Shown: positions 26,618 through 37,887, counted from the first letter of the stretch. The stretch: DNA of 64,000 nucleotides from JAENVU01 sp963801105 (GCA_963801105.1 CAWDDH010000003.1:2976001-3040000); one strand, 5' to 3'. Notes: generated by a model from the sequence alone, not told the origin. Numbers and translations: made by a program.

Positions 26618-29600
26618 ATGGCGCAGATCGCAGCCGGGAAGCCCCTCGGCAGGTCACGCCTCCCGGCTGCGGACGTCGTGGTGCTGACGCTCCTGGCCTA
26701 CGTGCCGTTCCTCTTCTCCTCCCCCGGGAAGCTGAGCAGCGACACCAAGCAGTACCTCTACCTCGACCCCGGACGGTTCCTGACCCGGGTGCCCTGGCTG
26801 TGGGACCCGCACGTGGCCGCGGGCACGGTCCCGCACCAGCAGATCGGCTACCTGTTCCCGATGGGTCCGTACTACTGGGTCCTCGATCGCGTCGGCGTGC
26901 CGGACTGGATCGCGCAGCGCATCTGGCTGGGCACCATCTCCGTCGTGGCCGCTCTGGGCGCGCGCTGGCTCTTCCGCGAGTTGGGGATCCGGCGGGTCGG
27001 GGCGATGGCCGGGGCGATCGTGTACGTGCTCACGCCCTACCAGCTGGCGTTCACCGCCCGCATGTCGGTCCTCCTGCTCCCGTGGGCGGCGCTCCCCTGG
27101 ATCGTCGGGCTCGCGATGCGCGCCACGCGCCGCGGCGGGTGGCGCGACCCGGCGGCGATCGCGCTGATCCTGCTCGTGATCGGCGGGGTGAACGCGTCCG
27201 CGCTGCTCCTGATGGGGATCGCGCCGGCGCTGTGGATGGTCATGGAGTGCTGCGCGGGGCGCGAGCGCGCCCGGGCCGCGCTCGGGGCGTCGGCGCGGAT
27301 CGCGGTCCTCGGGCTCGGCGTCTCGCTCTGGTGGGTCGCCGGGCTCTGGCTCCAGGGCTCGCAGGGGCTGCCGGTCCTGGCGCTCACCGAGAACGTGCAG
27401 ACCGTGTCCACCGCCTCGTCGCCGGCTGACGTCCTGCGCGGGCTCGGGAACTGGTTCTTCTACGGGCGCGACGCCTCGGGCTACTCACTGGTCCAGACCC
27501 AGGCGTACCTCTCGAGCCGGGTCGTCGTGACGGCCAGCTTCCTCGTACCCGCGCTCGGACTCCTCGCGGGAGTGCTCGTGCGCTGGCGCCACCGCGCCTA
27601 CTTCGCCGCGTGCGTGATCGTCGGCACGATCATCGGCGTGGGGGCCTGGCCCTACGAGGACTCCACGCCGTACGGCCACCTCTGGCGCTCCTTCACCAGC
27701 GCCACTGCGATCGGGCTGGCGCTCAGGAACAGCCCGCGGGTGGTCCCGATGGTCGTCCTCGGGATCGCCGGGCTCCTGGCCGCCGGCGTCGCGGCCCTGC
27801 CGCCGGTGCGGGTCCGGGTCCTCGGCGCGGCCGGGATCGTCGGCCTCGCGATCCTCGCCCTGCTCCCCGTGTGGCAGCACGGGTTCCTGAGCCCCGGTGT
27901 CGAGCGACCCGAGCACGTGCCGGCCTACTGGACCGACGCGGTCCGGGCGATGGACCGGGGGAGCCACACGACCCGCATCCTGGAGATCCCCGGCTCGAGC
28001 TTCGCCACCTACCGCTGGGGCAACACCGTCGAGCCGATCACGCCCGGGCTCACCAGCCGTCCGTATCTCGCCCGAGAGGTCCTCCCCTACGGATCACTGG
28101 CCTCGGTGAACCTCCTCGACGCGTTCGACCGGCGCCTGCAGAACGGCAGCTTCGAGCCGGCGACCGTCGCGCCGCTCTCCCGGCTGTTCGGCGTCGGCAC
28201 GGTCGCCCTGCGCAGTGACCTCGCGTACGAGCGCTCCGGGTCACCGCACCCCCGCGTCGTCTGGGCGGCGCTCACCGATCCGCTCGCGCCGGGGATCACC
28301 GGGCCACGCGCGTTCGGGCCACCGTCACCGGACCTCGCGCCCAACCCGGACGGCATCGACCTGCGCCTCGGCGCCGACACGACCGATCCTCCGCCCGTCG
28401 CGCTCTTCGGCGTGCGGGATCCGTTGCCGATCGTGCGCACGGCACCGGACCGGGACCCCGTCCTCCTGAGCGGCGACGGCGACGGGATCGTCGACCTCGC
28501 GGCCGCCGGTCTGATCGACGGACGCGAGCGGCTGCTCGAGCTCGCCTCGCTCGACCGGACCGCGGTGGGCCACGCGCTCGACACCGGCGCCGCGCTCGTG
28601 CTCACCGACTCCAACCGGCGCCGGATCACCTCCTACTTCTCGTCGATCCGCGACACGAAGGGCGCGACCGAACGCGCCGGGCACACCACGCACGACGTCA
28701 ACGGCTACGGCACGGCCGTCGACCCGTTCCCGGGCTCCGGCGACGGGAGCCGTACGGTCGTCGAGCAGCGCGGCGCGACCGTGTCGGCGACCGCCGACGG
28801 CGGACCGGCGCGCCCCGAGGACCGCGCCGCGGCGGCGTTCGACGGCGAGCTCCGCACGTCCTGGCGCGTCGGCGGACCCGACCCCACCGGCGAGGCGATC
28901 ACCGTCCACCCCGACCGACCGGTGCGAACCGGCCACGTGGACCTCGTCCAGCCGCTCGACCTCCCGCGCGACCGCTGGATCACCCAGGTGCGGATCACGG
29001 TCAATCACGGGACGCCCTTCCTCGCCGACCTCGGCGATGCCTCCTTCACCACTGCCGGCCAGCGCGTGCAGTTTCCCCGGACCACCGTGCGCTCGCTCCG
29101 GATCGAGATCGCCGCGACGCACGACCCCCCGTTCGACCCACAGTTCGCGAACGCGGTGGGCTTCGCCGAGATCCGGCTCGGACACGTCCGCGTGCACGAG
29201 ACCGTCCGCCTGCCCGTGGATCTCGTTCGCCGGATCGGGACGGACGCCGGTGGTCACTCGCTCGCCGTCGTGATGACCCGTCTGCGCCAGGAGACCGCGA
29301 CCGGTGGCCGCCACGACGAGGAGCTCGCCCTCGACCGGCGGTTCGTCCTCCCCGATGCCCGCACCTTCACCCTCGGGGGGACGGCACGCATCGACCCGGA
29401 CGCGCCCGGACCGACGATCGACCAGGTGCTCGGCACCGCGGTCCCGGGCGTCGAGTTCAGCGCCTCGAGCCATCTCACCGGCGACCTGGACGCCCGTGCG
29501 TCGCGTGCGTTCACCGGTGATCCGTCCACGGCCTGGACGAGCGGCTCGGGACCGCAGACCGGACAGTGGATCCAGGCGACGACCACCACGCCCGTGACAG

Positions 29601-30850
29601 CGTCGCGCGTGACGCTCGACGTCCTCGTCGACGCGCGCCATTCCACGCCTCGCCACCTCACCCTCCTGGCCGACGGCCGCGAGGTCGCGCACGCGGACGT
29701 CGCGCCCCCGGCCGATGCCTCCGACGCCGTCGTCCCGACGGCCGTCCCCGTCGAGCTCACCTTCCCGGCCACCACCGCGCGGTCCTTCCGCGTTCTCGTG
29801 GACGCCGCGGACGCCCCGGCCGCCACGCCGGACGCCGCGGCCGCCACCACTCCGCCCGTGTCGTTCGGGCTTATCGCCATCCCCGGCGTGCCGGCCGCGC
29901 CCGTGATCGGCACCGTCTCGACGGCGTGCCGCGCCGGCCTGGTGCGCGTCGACGGCCGGGACCGTCCGGTCCGCATCACCGGTTCGGCCGCGGACGCACG
30001 CACCGGCCTGACGCTCGAGCTCTGCGACGGACCGCTCACGCTCGGCCGCGGCAGCCACACGATCGACACCACGCGCGGCTGGGACACCGCGGTGGACGTC
30101 GACCGCGTGGTCCTGACCTCGGGTGACGACGGTGGGGCATCGCCGACCGGGCGTCTCGTCAGCGCAACCTCCACCGGAACCACCGTGCACGTCCGGGACG
30201 CCGGTTCGACGCACGCTCGCCTGACGGTCCGCACCGACGGCCGCCCGTTCTGGCTCGTCATGGGCCAGAGCCACAACGACGCCTGGCGAGCGACCGCGGA
30301 CGGCCACGCGCTCGGCGCGCCCTCGCTCGCCGACGGCTACGCGAACGCCTGGCTGGTCCACCCCGAGCACGCAGGAGTGATGACCATCACGCTGGACTGG
30401 CCACCCCAGCGCGTGGTCTGGATCGCGCTCGCCCTGAGCAGCGTCGCCGTGCTCACCTGCCTCGGCATCCTGTTCCTGGCCTGGCGGCGCCGGCGGGCGA
30501 CGCCCGTCCGCCTCGCCGACGAGCCCGTCCTCGCGATGCCGTGGACGGCACCAGGACCCACCTTGTCCGCGACCACGACCGTGCTCGTGACCGGGGTGAC
30601 GCTCGCGGTCGCCGCACTCGTCGCTCCGGTCGAGATGGCACTCGGCGCGGCCGCGGCGGCCGCGCTCGCAGCCCGACTCCCGGCGACCCGGCCGTGGCTC
30701 GGTGCCGCCGCGGCGCTCGCGCTGCTCGGCGCGCGGATCGGCCACCGCCCCGAGTTGGGCTGGCTCGCGCTCGGGCTCTTCGGCGCGGCAGTGCTGGTCA
30801 CGGGCATCACCGACCGCGTGGCCACCACGCGAAGCGCTCCGCCGGACTGA
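26618..30850 (+). CDS. aftD: AftD-type alpha-(1->3)-arabinofuranosyltransferase
   Basis: At 1,410 residues this is close to the 1,400 residues of mycobacterial AftD. The N-terminal region holds the GT53-like membrane domain, with SSDTKQYLYLDPGRFLTR (Asp42 region), HQQIGYLFPMGPYYW and about eleven helices. A long extracytoplasmic part follows, with repeated discoidin/carbohydrate-binding-like modules marked by AFDGELRTSWRVGG and AFTGDPSTAWTSGSG. It ends with a second helix bundle from about residue 1265. AftD adds branching arabinose from decaprenyl-phosphoryl-arabinose to cell-wall arabinan. Here the acceptor may be an arabinan-like polymer. It is convergent with a second AftD gene six bases away. 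The ATG at 26618 lies ten bases after TACGAT. Confidence 0.9.
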   Translation: MAQIAAGKPLGRSRLPAADVVVLTLLAYVPFLFSSPGKLSSDTKQYLYLDPGRFLTRVPWLWDPHVAAGTVPHQQIGYLFPMGPYYWVLDRVGVPDWIAQRIWLGTISVVAALGARWLFRELGIRRVGAMAGAIVYVLTPYQLAFTARMSVLLLPWAALPWIVGLAMRATRRGGWRDPAAIALILLVIGGVNASALLLMGIAPALWMVMECCAGRERARAALGASARIAVLGLGVSLWWVAGLWLQGSQGLPVLALTENVQTVSTASSPADVLRGLGNWFFYGRDASGYSLVQTQAYLSSRVVVTASFLVPALGLLAGVLVRWRHRAYFAACVIVGTIIGVGAWPYEDSTPYGHLWRSFTSATAIGLALRNSPRVVPMVVLGIAGLLAAGVAALPPVRVRVLGAAGIVGLAILALLPVWQHGFLSPGVERPEHVPAYWTDAVRAMDRGSHTTRILEIPGSSFATYRWGNTVEPITPGLTSRPYLAREVLPYGSLASVNLLDAFDRRLQNGSFEPATVAPLSRLFGVGTVALRSDLAYERSGSPHPRVVWAALTDPLAPGITGPRAFGPPSPDLAPNPDGIDLRLGADTTDPPPVALFGVRDPLPIVRTAPDRDPVLLSGDGDGIVDLAAAGLIDGRERLLELASLDRTAVGHALDTGAALVLTDSNRRRITSYFSSIRDTKGATERAGHTTHDVNGYGTAVDPFPGSGDGSRTVVEQRGATVSATADGGPARPEDRAAAAFDGELRTSWRVGGPDPTGEAITVHPDRPVRTGHVDLVQPLDLPRDRWITQVRITVNHGTPFLADLGDASFTTAGQRVQFPRTTVRSLRIEIAATHDPPFDPQFANAVGFAEIRLGHVRVHETVRLPVDLVRRIGTDAGGHSLAVVMTRLRQETATGGRHDEELALDRRFVLPDARTFTLGGTARIDPDAPGPTIDQVLGTAVPGVEFSASSHLTGDLDARASRAFTGDPSTAWTSGSGPQTGQWIQATTTTPVTASRVTLDVLVDARHSTPRHLTLLADGREVAHADVAPPADASDAVVPTAVPVELTFPATTARSFRVLVDAADAPAATPDAAAATTPPVSFGLIAIPGVPAAPVIGTVSTACRAGLVRVDGRDRPVRITGSAADARTGLTLELCDGPLTLGRGSHTIDTTRGWDTAVDVDRVVLTSGDDGGASPTGRLVSATSTGTTVHVRDAGSTHARLTVRTDGRPFWLVMGQSHNDAWRATADGHALGAPSLADGYANAWLVHPEHAGVMTITLDWPPQRVVWIALALSSVAVLTCLGILFLAWRRRRATPVRLADEPVLAMPWTAPGPTLSATTTVLVTGVTLAVAALVAPVEMALGAAAAAALAARLPATRPWLGAAAALALLGARIGHRPELGWLALGLFGAAVLVTGITDRVATTRSAPPD

Positions 30851-30856
30851 GCCGGC

Positions 30857-33800
30857 TCAATCCCGGCGCGGGCCGCGGTCCCGTCGTCGGCTCAGCACGA
30901 TCTCGATCACCGCATCGGCCGCGAGCACGACGATCGCCACCCACGCGATCGTGCGCGCCCGGAAGAAGAACGTCGGCCACTCGAAGATCGGCGGGAGGTG
31001 CCGGCGCGCCTGGCGGATCGCGATGTACCCGGCCGCGGCCGTCAGGAACACGGCGGGGACGAGCATCATCGCGGCACGGATCCGCGGCCGCACCATCGCC
31101 GCAACCACGAGGATCCCGAGCGCGACCCCCAGGACGGGGCGGACCGCGACGGCGCCGAACGCAGCCATCACGATCCCGGTCGCGATCGCCGTGACGAGCC
31201 GGGCCCGCGACGGCCGCTCGTCCCACGGCCAGCGGAACGTCGGCACCGGATCGCCGGCGTCGAGGATCGCGGCCGCGGCACCGATCCGATCCCGGCGCGA
31301 CGACGCCAGGACGATCCCGAGGCACAGGATGACCGAGACGATCGACAGGGCGAGCGACCGCTCCACCGTCCGCTCGGGGATCCACTCGAGCTCGATGGTC
31401 ACGTTCGCGTGGTTCGTGCCGATGAGCCAGCCGTTGGCGTACCCGTCGACGAGGGTGGACTCGCCGAGCGAGCGACCCCCGACCGTGGCCCGCCAGCCCG
31501 CGTTCTGGCTCTGGCCGAGCACGAGCCAGAACGGACCCTGCGCTCGGGTGACCTCGGCGGTGAGGCTCGCCCGACCCGATCGCACCACCTTCACGTGTGG
31601 ACCCGCGGCCGGCCGCGTGCGCGCGATCGTCCCGGCGATCGCGAGATCCGGTCCCGGGCCGCCACCCGAGGCCGACGACCAGACGAGCCGGTCCACGTCG
31701 AGTCCGGTCGCCCCGCCCGGAGCGCTCGACGCGACGTGGCGGCCCGCGCCGAGGGCGGTCCTCGGGGGTGCCGGCGGATCGTCACAGCGGGCGACGTGCA
31801 CCGCGCCGAGCCGGACCGCGTCGGCCGTGGTGCCGACCAGCCGGACCGGCACCGGCACGCCGTCGACACCGAGGAGGTCCGAGCGGCAGGCCGTCGGCAG
31901 CTCGGCGGGCGGGGCGACCGGCGCGAGATCGCCGAAGCCGAGCTCCGCGATGCCGGCGGGCGTCTCGACGTCGCAGCCGCAGTCGTACTCACGCGTGAGC
32001 ACGGGCCGGACCTTCGTGATCCGGATCCGGAACCGGTCGCCGGTCAGCGGCGCGAAGGATGCGGGCACGGCGACCGTGCCGTCCGGCGTGGTGACGTCCG
32101 CCGGCGGATCGAGCGGGACCCGCCGGCGCTCCCCCGCCCGGTTGTCGAGCACGATCTCGGTCGGGACCGAGTGGCGTCCGTCGGCCACCAGGGACAGGTC
32201 GAGGTGGTCGAGCGTCGTGGGCGTCCCCGGCGCGACGTCGATCCAGGACCCGACGGCCTGCTTGAAGGGGGTCACCCACGCGGTGGTGGGATCGTGGTCG
32301 AGCGCCGCGGACCGCGCGCACCGCCGGCGCGTCCACGAGCCGGGCGGACGAGTTCGCGACGACCGGGCCCTCGTAGCCGAGCGTCCGATCGATCTCGCTG
32401 TCGGTCCGGTTGCGCGCGAGCCGGACATCGGCACCGACCGCGAAGGTCCGGGCGGTGGGCAGCGTGAACTGACGCGTCAAGGACGGCTCGGGGTCGGTGC
32501 GGCTCGGGGCCGGGAGCACCCGGTCCCGGCTCATGAGGAGCACGAGCGGGTGGTCGGCCGATGCCCCCTTCGCCACCCGCAGCAGGTCGCCCGGCATCCG
32601 CACGATCTCGTGCACGACGACCGGCGCAGCCCCGGCGGCCTCGTCGCGCAACCGGATCTCGCCGAAGCCGACGGGGCTGAGACCGCCGAACATGATCTGC
32701 TCACCCACGTTGGTCCCTCGCACCTCGACCTCGAAGGACCGGAACGTCCGGCGCGGGAACGTCACGGTCTGACCCGCGGACGTGCGAGACGTGTCCCCGA
32801 GGCTCACGTCGGTCGGGTGGCCGCCGTCGAAGCGCAGGGTGGCCGACGTGATGAAGCGGTCGTTGGGCGCGGTCAGCACCTGCACGAGGTTCACGTGGTC
32901 GGTCGTGATCGGATGGTCGAGCACGATCCGGATCCGGTCGCCCTTCACCTCGTCGAACTGGCCCGTGCGCCACGCGGTGAGCGGATCGCCGTCGAAGGCC
33001 CGGGTCGGGCGGCCCTCGGGCGTGTAGGTGATCGGGTTGCCGTAGTCGTTCGCCCGGACGCTCTTCGCTCCCTTCAGGATCGTCTCGGTCTGGGCGTCCG
33101 CCGGCGCGTCGGGGAAGAGCTCGAGCCGCGCGTCCGACTCGTCGACGCTCAACGGGTGGGTACCGGGCCCCTCGGTGAAGCCGGCGGTCTCGGTCAGGGT
33201 GCTCCAGCGCCGCCCGCGGTCGCGGTTGCTGTCGGTGACCACGAGCGTGGATCCCCTCGCGATCTGGGCCCGCAGCGCCGCGGGGTCCTTCCCGAACGTG
33301 GCGGAGTAGACGAGCAGCGGGTTGCCGGCCAGGAGCCCGGCCTCGGACGCGTCGACGACTCCGTCGCCGTCGCCGGCCATCACGATCGGCCGGCGCACGG
33401 ACGCGCTCCGGACGATCCTGGCCGGCCGATCGACACCGAAGATCGCGACGGGCGGTGGCAGCGCGAGGCTCGGATCGGCCAGCAGCGCCTGCTCGTCGAG
33501 GAACGGGTACTCGGTGCTCTGGGACGACGTCGGGCGCCCGAAGGTCTGCGGGCCGGAGAGCCCGGTCGGCGTCGGCGTGAACAGATCCCACGTGAAGAGC
33601 GGTCGCAGGAGGCGGTAGCGCTCGAACTGGATGTCGTTGCGCAACGTGACGTCGCCGACGCTCATCAGCCGCGCCAGCGGCGCGATCGCGTCCGGCGTGA
33701 GCTTGCGGTCCTGGAGGCGCAGGTCGAACGCATTGAGCAAGTTCGCCGACGCCGGTGACCCGTACGGGATCAGCTCGCGCGCGACGTAGGGACGGTCGAT

Positions 33801-35259
33801 GATCCCCGGTGTGATCGGGTCGACGGTCTGGCCCCACCGGTAGGAACCGAAGTCCGACCCCGGGACCTCGAGCACCCGGGTGGCATCGCCCCCGGCGTCC
33901 ATGGCGCGGGCCGCGTCGGTCCAGTACTTCGGGAGGCCCTCGGGCCGCTGCAGGTTCCCGCCGTAGAACGCCGCCTGTCCAGAGCGCCGGGAGGTTGAGG
34001 AACAGCAATGCCCCGACGACGAGCGGGACGGCCAGGGCGAGTCGCGGCCGACGCCCGGCGCGCAGCCGCACCCAGGCCGCGGTGACCCCGGCGCCGATGA
34101 GCCCGGCCAGGCCGAGGACGACGAGCGGCACCGCCCGGCCGGTGCTGCGGAGCGCGAACGCGACGGTCGACCCGCGCGCCAGCCACTTGAACAACGCGCC
34201 GATCGGCGTCGGACTGTCGTAGGGGTGCGCTCCGACGGCCACCACCGCGCCGAGCACCAGGACGGCAACGAAGTAGACGCGATGACGCCACCGCACGAGC
34301 GCCGCCGCGACCAGCGCGAGGACCGGGACCGCGTAGGACACCAGGATCAGCGCCGGCCGCTGGGTGTAGGCGGTGCTCGCCTCGATCCACGGTCCCAGCC
34401 GGTCGCGCCCGTAGAAGAACCAGTACCCGAGCCCCCGGAGCACCTCGTTCGGCATCGTGGTCCGTGAGACCACCCGCAACGTCTCGGTGTACTTCAGGAT
34501 GTCGAGCCCGTACGCACCCTGGGCCCAGAGTCCCGAGATCCACCAGGCCGACGCGCCGATCGAGAGCACGCCGATCTTCGCCATGACGCCGAGCGCCCGG
34601 CGCAGCCGCACCTCGCGGGTGACGAAGACCGCGTACGGGATCCAGAGCAGCGGTCCGAGCCCGGCGAACACGAGCGCGGTCACGTTCACGCTGCCGATGA
34701 CCTGGACGACGAGCGCGAAGAGCGCCGCGTGGCGCCATCCCCCGCGTCGCAGCGCGCGGATCAGCAACGCGAGCATCCACGGCAGTCCGGCCCAGGGCAG
34801 CAGCAGCACCGACAGCCGGCCGGCGTATTCGAGCCAGTAGGGCGAGAGCATGAACACCAGCGCGCCGACCGGCGCTCCGGGTCCGGTCAGGCGCAGCGTC
34901 CGGAACAGGAAGAGAACGCCGAGTGCCGCGGCGAGCAGGATGCTGCCGAGCCAGAGGCGCTGCGCGACCCAGTCGGGAACGCCCAGGCGGTCCAGGCTCC
35001 AGTAGTACGGACCCATCGGGAACAGGTAGCCGATGTTCTGGTGGGTGACGGTGCCCATGCCGATGTTCGGGTCCCACATCGACCACGCGCGGGCGAGCAC
35101 GCGACCCGGGTCGAGATAGAGGTACTGCTTGGTATCCGCGACGACCCGTCCGGGGTGCGCGAGCAACACCGGGACGTACACGAGCGCGGCCAGCGCCGCG
35201 TAGCCGAGTCGGCGGAGACCGGTCGTGCTGTGGGACTCGTCGTGGTTCGTGACGATCAC
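30857..35259 (-). CDS. Second AftD-type arabinofuranosyltransferase, two frameshifts
   Basis: This about 1,467-residue paralogue repeats the AftD plan. It has VADTKQYLYLDPGRVLAR, HQNIGYLFPMGPYYW, membrane helices, discoidin-like modules (AFDGDPLTAWRTGQF and ALDHDPTTAWVTPF) and a C-terminal helix bundle. The frame breaks near 33980 (after LNLPALW) and near 32311 (GGTCC on the minus strand). One extra base at each place restores the family sequence. As written, the protein would end early after about 430 good residues. The GTG at 35259 overlaps the stop of the upstream GT39-like gene by four bases. Whether both AftD copies act on the same polymer is unknown. Divergence between them argues for different linkages or acceptors. 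Confidence 0.85.
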
Positions 35260-36857
35260 GGATCGAACCGTCGGAGATCCACCCGCTCACCGTTGGGACC
35301 GGCGGCGGAGCGCACGTCGGCGGTCGTCGGACACGCGGTGCCGAGCGCGTCGACGACCCTCTCGCACTTCGCGTCGAGGGTCCGGAAGCCCGGAGACCAG
35401 ACCAGCCAGATCCGACCGGTACCGGCACGTCCGAGCACCCGCCGGGTGAACTCGGTCGGAGACGCCGCGGCGTTGCGATCGGCGTAGTCCCGCCAGTCGA
35501 CGAACCTCGGCCCGGCGAGATCCGGGAAGACGACCTGACGCGTCGTCGCGGGGAGCAGCCGTGCGGTGGCGGGACCGAGCTGGTCCGGGCAGTACACGAC
35601 GAGGTCGCCGGCGGCGAGTTGGTCTCGCAGCGTGTCCGCGATCGCGCCGGACGCGGTCCGGGATGCGCGCACGGTCCGGATGCTGCCCGCGAGGCCGAGC
35701 ACCGCGACGGCGACGAGCACACCGGCGCGGATCCGCCGGTCGGCGAACGCGAGGAGTCCGAACGCCGCGACCAGCGCCGCGAGCGGGAAGACGACGGCGG
35801 CGTAGCGGTCCTGCATCCCGGTGTCGGCGAGCTGGGAGACGCCAACGCCGACCAGAAGCACCGCCGCACCGGTCGCCGCGAGCGCGCGGACGCCGGGAAC
35901 GGTCCGCAGGTCGAGCTCGATGCGCCGGCCGTCGACCGCGCGTGCGGTCACTGCGAGCACCGCCAGTCCGAGGAGCAGCGGGGCGAGCAGCCACCCTTCG
36001 GTCTCCATCCCGCCACCGAAGGCCAGCACCGTGCGCGCGGTGCTGGGCACGAGGCTCGCCGGGGCGTCCCACGGGGTGCCGGTGTGGGCGAGCTGGTCCC
36101 GCAGCGTCGGCAACCACGGGATGAACACGAACACCGAGCCGGCCAGCGCGACGACCAATCGGCGGGCGCGGTCGCGTGCACGGTCGTCGCCGCGGACGGC
36201 GAGACCGAGGAGCCCGAGGCCGACGATCCCGAGCAGGAAGATCGACCAGTACAGCGTGTAGAGGAGCCCGGCGCCCACGAGCGCGACGGCCACGAGCCGG
36301 AGGAACGTCGGCTCCCGCCACGCGTCGATGCCCACGAGCACGCCGAGCGCGACGAGCAGCATCGTGAGCGTGTACATCCGGGTCTCGGTCGAGTAGTGCA
36401 CGGCGTACGGGGAGGTCGCGACGATCACCGCCGCGGCCGCGGCGACGCCCCGGGATCGCGCCGGGTCCGCCGCGATCCGTCGACCGGCCTGGTACACGAC
36501 GAGGATCGTCGCCACGCCGAACAGTCCCGAGAGGGCGCGGACCGCGACGTCGCCCGCGCCGAACACCTGGATCCAGCCGTGGAGCAGCACGTAGTACAGC
36601 GGCGGTGCGCCGTCCCGGACGAGCGCGCTCCGGATCTGGTCGAGCGGGAGCCTGGCGATGTCGACGGTCAGCGCCTCGTCGAGCCAGAGGTCGGACCGGG
36701 CCGCGAACCGCAGCACGACACCCGCGGCGATCGCGACCACGACCCCCGCGAAGGCCCACCGGGCGCCGGGGGTGCGGGGCACGAGGTCCGACGCCTCGGC
36801 GGACGCGTTGGTACTCGGATGCGCCTCGCCTGCGGACGCCGCGACATCGACCTTCAT
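35256..36857 (-). CDS. GT39/ArnT-like membrane glycosyltransferase
   Basis: The 533-residue product has a basic N-terminus and a first helix near residues 35-55. The loop SDLWLDEALTVDIARLP follows, carrying the Asp-Glu pair of ArnT-type GT-C enzymes, and then DGAPPLYYVLLHGW. Further family-like segments include SPYAVHYSTETRMYTL and about eleven helices. It would use a polyprenyl-phosphate sugar on the outer membrane face. It is the first gene of an operon with the second AftD gene (four-base overlap), so the two may act on the same glycan. A TACGCT box lies eleven bases before the ATG. Confidence 0.87.
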   Translation of the reverse strand: MKVDVAASAGEAHPSTNASAEASDLVPRTPGARWAFAGVVVAIAAGVVLRFAARSDLWLDEALTVDIARLPLDQIRSALVRDGAPPLYYVLLHGWIQVFGAGDVAVRALSGLFGVATILVVYQAGRRIAADPARSRGVAAAAAVIVATSPYAVHYSTETRMYTLTMLLVALGVLVGIDAWREPTFLRLVAVALVGAGLLYTLYWSIFLLGIVGLGLLGLAVRGDDRARDRARRLVVALAGSVFVFIPWLPTLRDQLAHTGTPWDAPASLVPSTARTVLAFGGGMETEGWLLAPLLLGLAVLAVTARAVDGRRIELDLRTVPGVRALAATGAAVLLVGVGVSQLADTGMQDRYAAVVFPLAALVAAFGLLAFADRRIRAGVLVAVAVLGLAGSIRTVRASRTASGAIADTLRDQLAAGDLVVYCPDQLGPATARLLPATTRQVVFPDLAGPRFVDWRDYADRNAAASPTEFTRRVLGRAGTGRIWLVWSPGFRTLDAKCERVVDALGTACPTTADVRSAAGPNGERVDLRRFDP

Positions 36858-36912
36858 GCGGGTGGTTCAGCGTACCGGCGGCACGTCGCGCCGCCGCGAC
36901 ACACTCCGGGGC

Positions 36913-37887
36913 TCAGCCCGAGACGTTGGGAACGACCTCGGCCCGAAACCGCTCCAGGCTCTCGCTCTCGGGGAAGTCCCGGAACCAGAGGACGAACTCC
37001 GAGCACCCGGCGTCGACGAAGCCCTGCACCTTCTCGGTGACCTGCTCCGCCGTGCCGACGAGGTTGTCGCGCACGTAGGCATCGGGATCGCCCCGACCCC
37101 AGAGGTTGCCGCCGTCGGGCCGATCGAGCCAGGCGGCGAGGTCGGCCTCGGTGTCGAAGAGGCGGCAGTCCGGTCCGTGGGTCCGCACCACGGTGTCGAA
37201 GTCGCGGCCGATCGCCGCACAGTGCCCGGCGAGGACCTCGGACTTGTGGACGAACGCGTCCAGCCCGACCTGCCAGTTCGTCGCATCCGCGTGCTCCGCG
37301 GCGATGCGCAGGGTGACCTTCTCGCCGCCCCCGCCGACCCAGATCGGCGGCCTCGGCGAGCGCACGGGCTTCGGGTCGCAGAACGCGCCGTCGAAGTGCA
37401 GGTACTTCCCGTCGAAGGTGACGGTCTCCTCGGACCACAGGCGCGGGATCACCTGCAGCGTCTCCTCCAGGATGGCGAGCCGCTCGCCGGCGCGACGGAA
37501 CTCGTAGTCGTACGCTTGGTACTCGCGCTCGTACCACCCCGCCCCGATGCCGAGGATCAGGCGACCGTCCGAGAAGACGTCCACCCCGGCCGCCTCCTTC
37601 GCGAGCAGGCCGGGGTTGCGGTAGCTCGCGCACGTGACCAGCTGGCCGAGCTCGGCGCGCTCGGTGACCTGGCTCAGCGCCGCGAGCATCGTGAACGCCT
37701 CGAAGCAGTGGGTGGCCTCGCGGCGCGGGACGGTCTCGACGTGGTCGTACACCCAGAGGTGGTCGTAGCCGACGCGCTCGGCGAGTCGGGCCAGCTCGAC
37801 GCTGCGGCGCCACGCGTCGGCGGCGTTCCAGCCCGTGTACTCGAGCTTCCAGCCCTGCGGGACGAACGCCCCCCACCGCAACGTCAC
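36913..37887 (-). CDS. LLM-class, probably F420-dependent oxidoreductase
   Basis: The 324-residue protein is a luciferase-like monooxygenase-fold enzyme. It has YDHLWVYDHVETVP near the N-terminus, then CASYRNPGLLAKEAAGVDVFSDGRLILGIGAGW. The stretch PRPPIWVGGGGEKVTLRIAAEHADATNW is typical of actinobacterial F420-using members. The GTG at 37887 overlaps the upstream VOC gene stop (GTGA). The operon order alcohol dehydrogenase, VOC protein, LLM enzyme suggests catabolism of one substrate, with oxidation and redox steps. The promoter of the operon has an operator nearly identical to that of the MaoC operon. The substrate cannot be read. Confidence 0.9.
   Translation of the reverse strand: MTLRWGAFVPQGWKLEYTGWNAADAWRRSVELARLAERVGYDHLWVYDHVETVPRREATHCFEAFTMLAALSQVTERAELGQLVTCASYRNPGLLAKEAAGVDVFSDGRLILGIGAGWYEREYQAYDYEFRRAGERLAILEETLQVIPRLWSEETVTFDGKYLHFDGAFCDPKPVRSPRPPIWVGGGGEKVTLRIAAEHADATNWQVGLDAFVHKSEVLAGHCAAIGRDFDTVVRTHGPDCRLFDTEADLAAWLDRPDGGNLWGRGDPDAYVRDNLVGTAEQVTEKVQGFVDAGCSEFVLWFRDFPESESLERFRAEVVPNVSG

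Noticed and set aside
28325..30745. An 806-codon minus-strand open frame inside the first AftD gene
   Set aside because: It has a low-complexity composition and is fully inside a gene with continuous AftD similarity.
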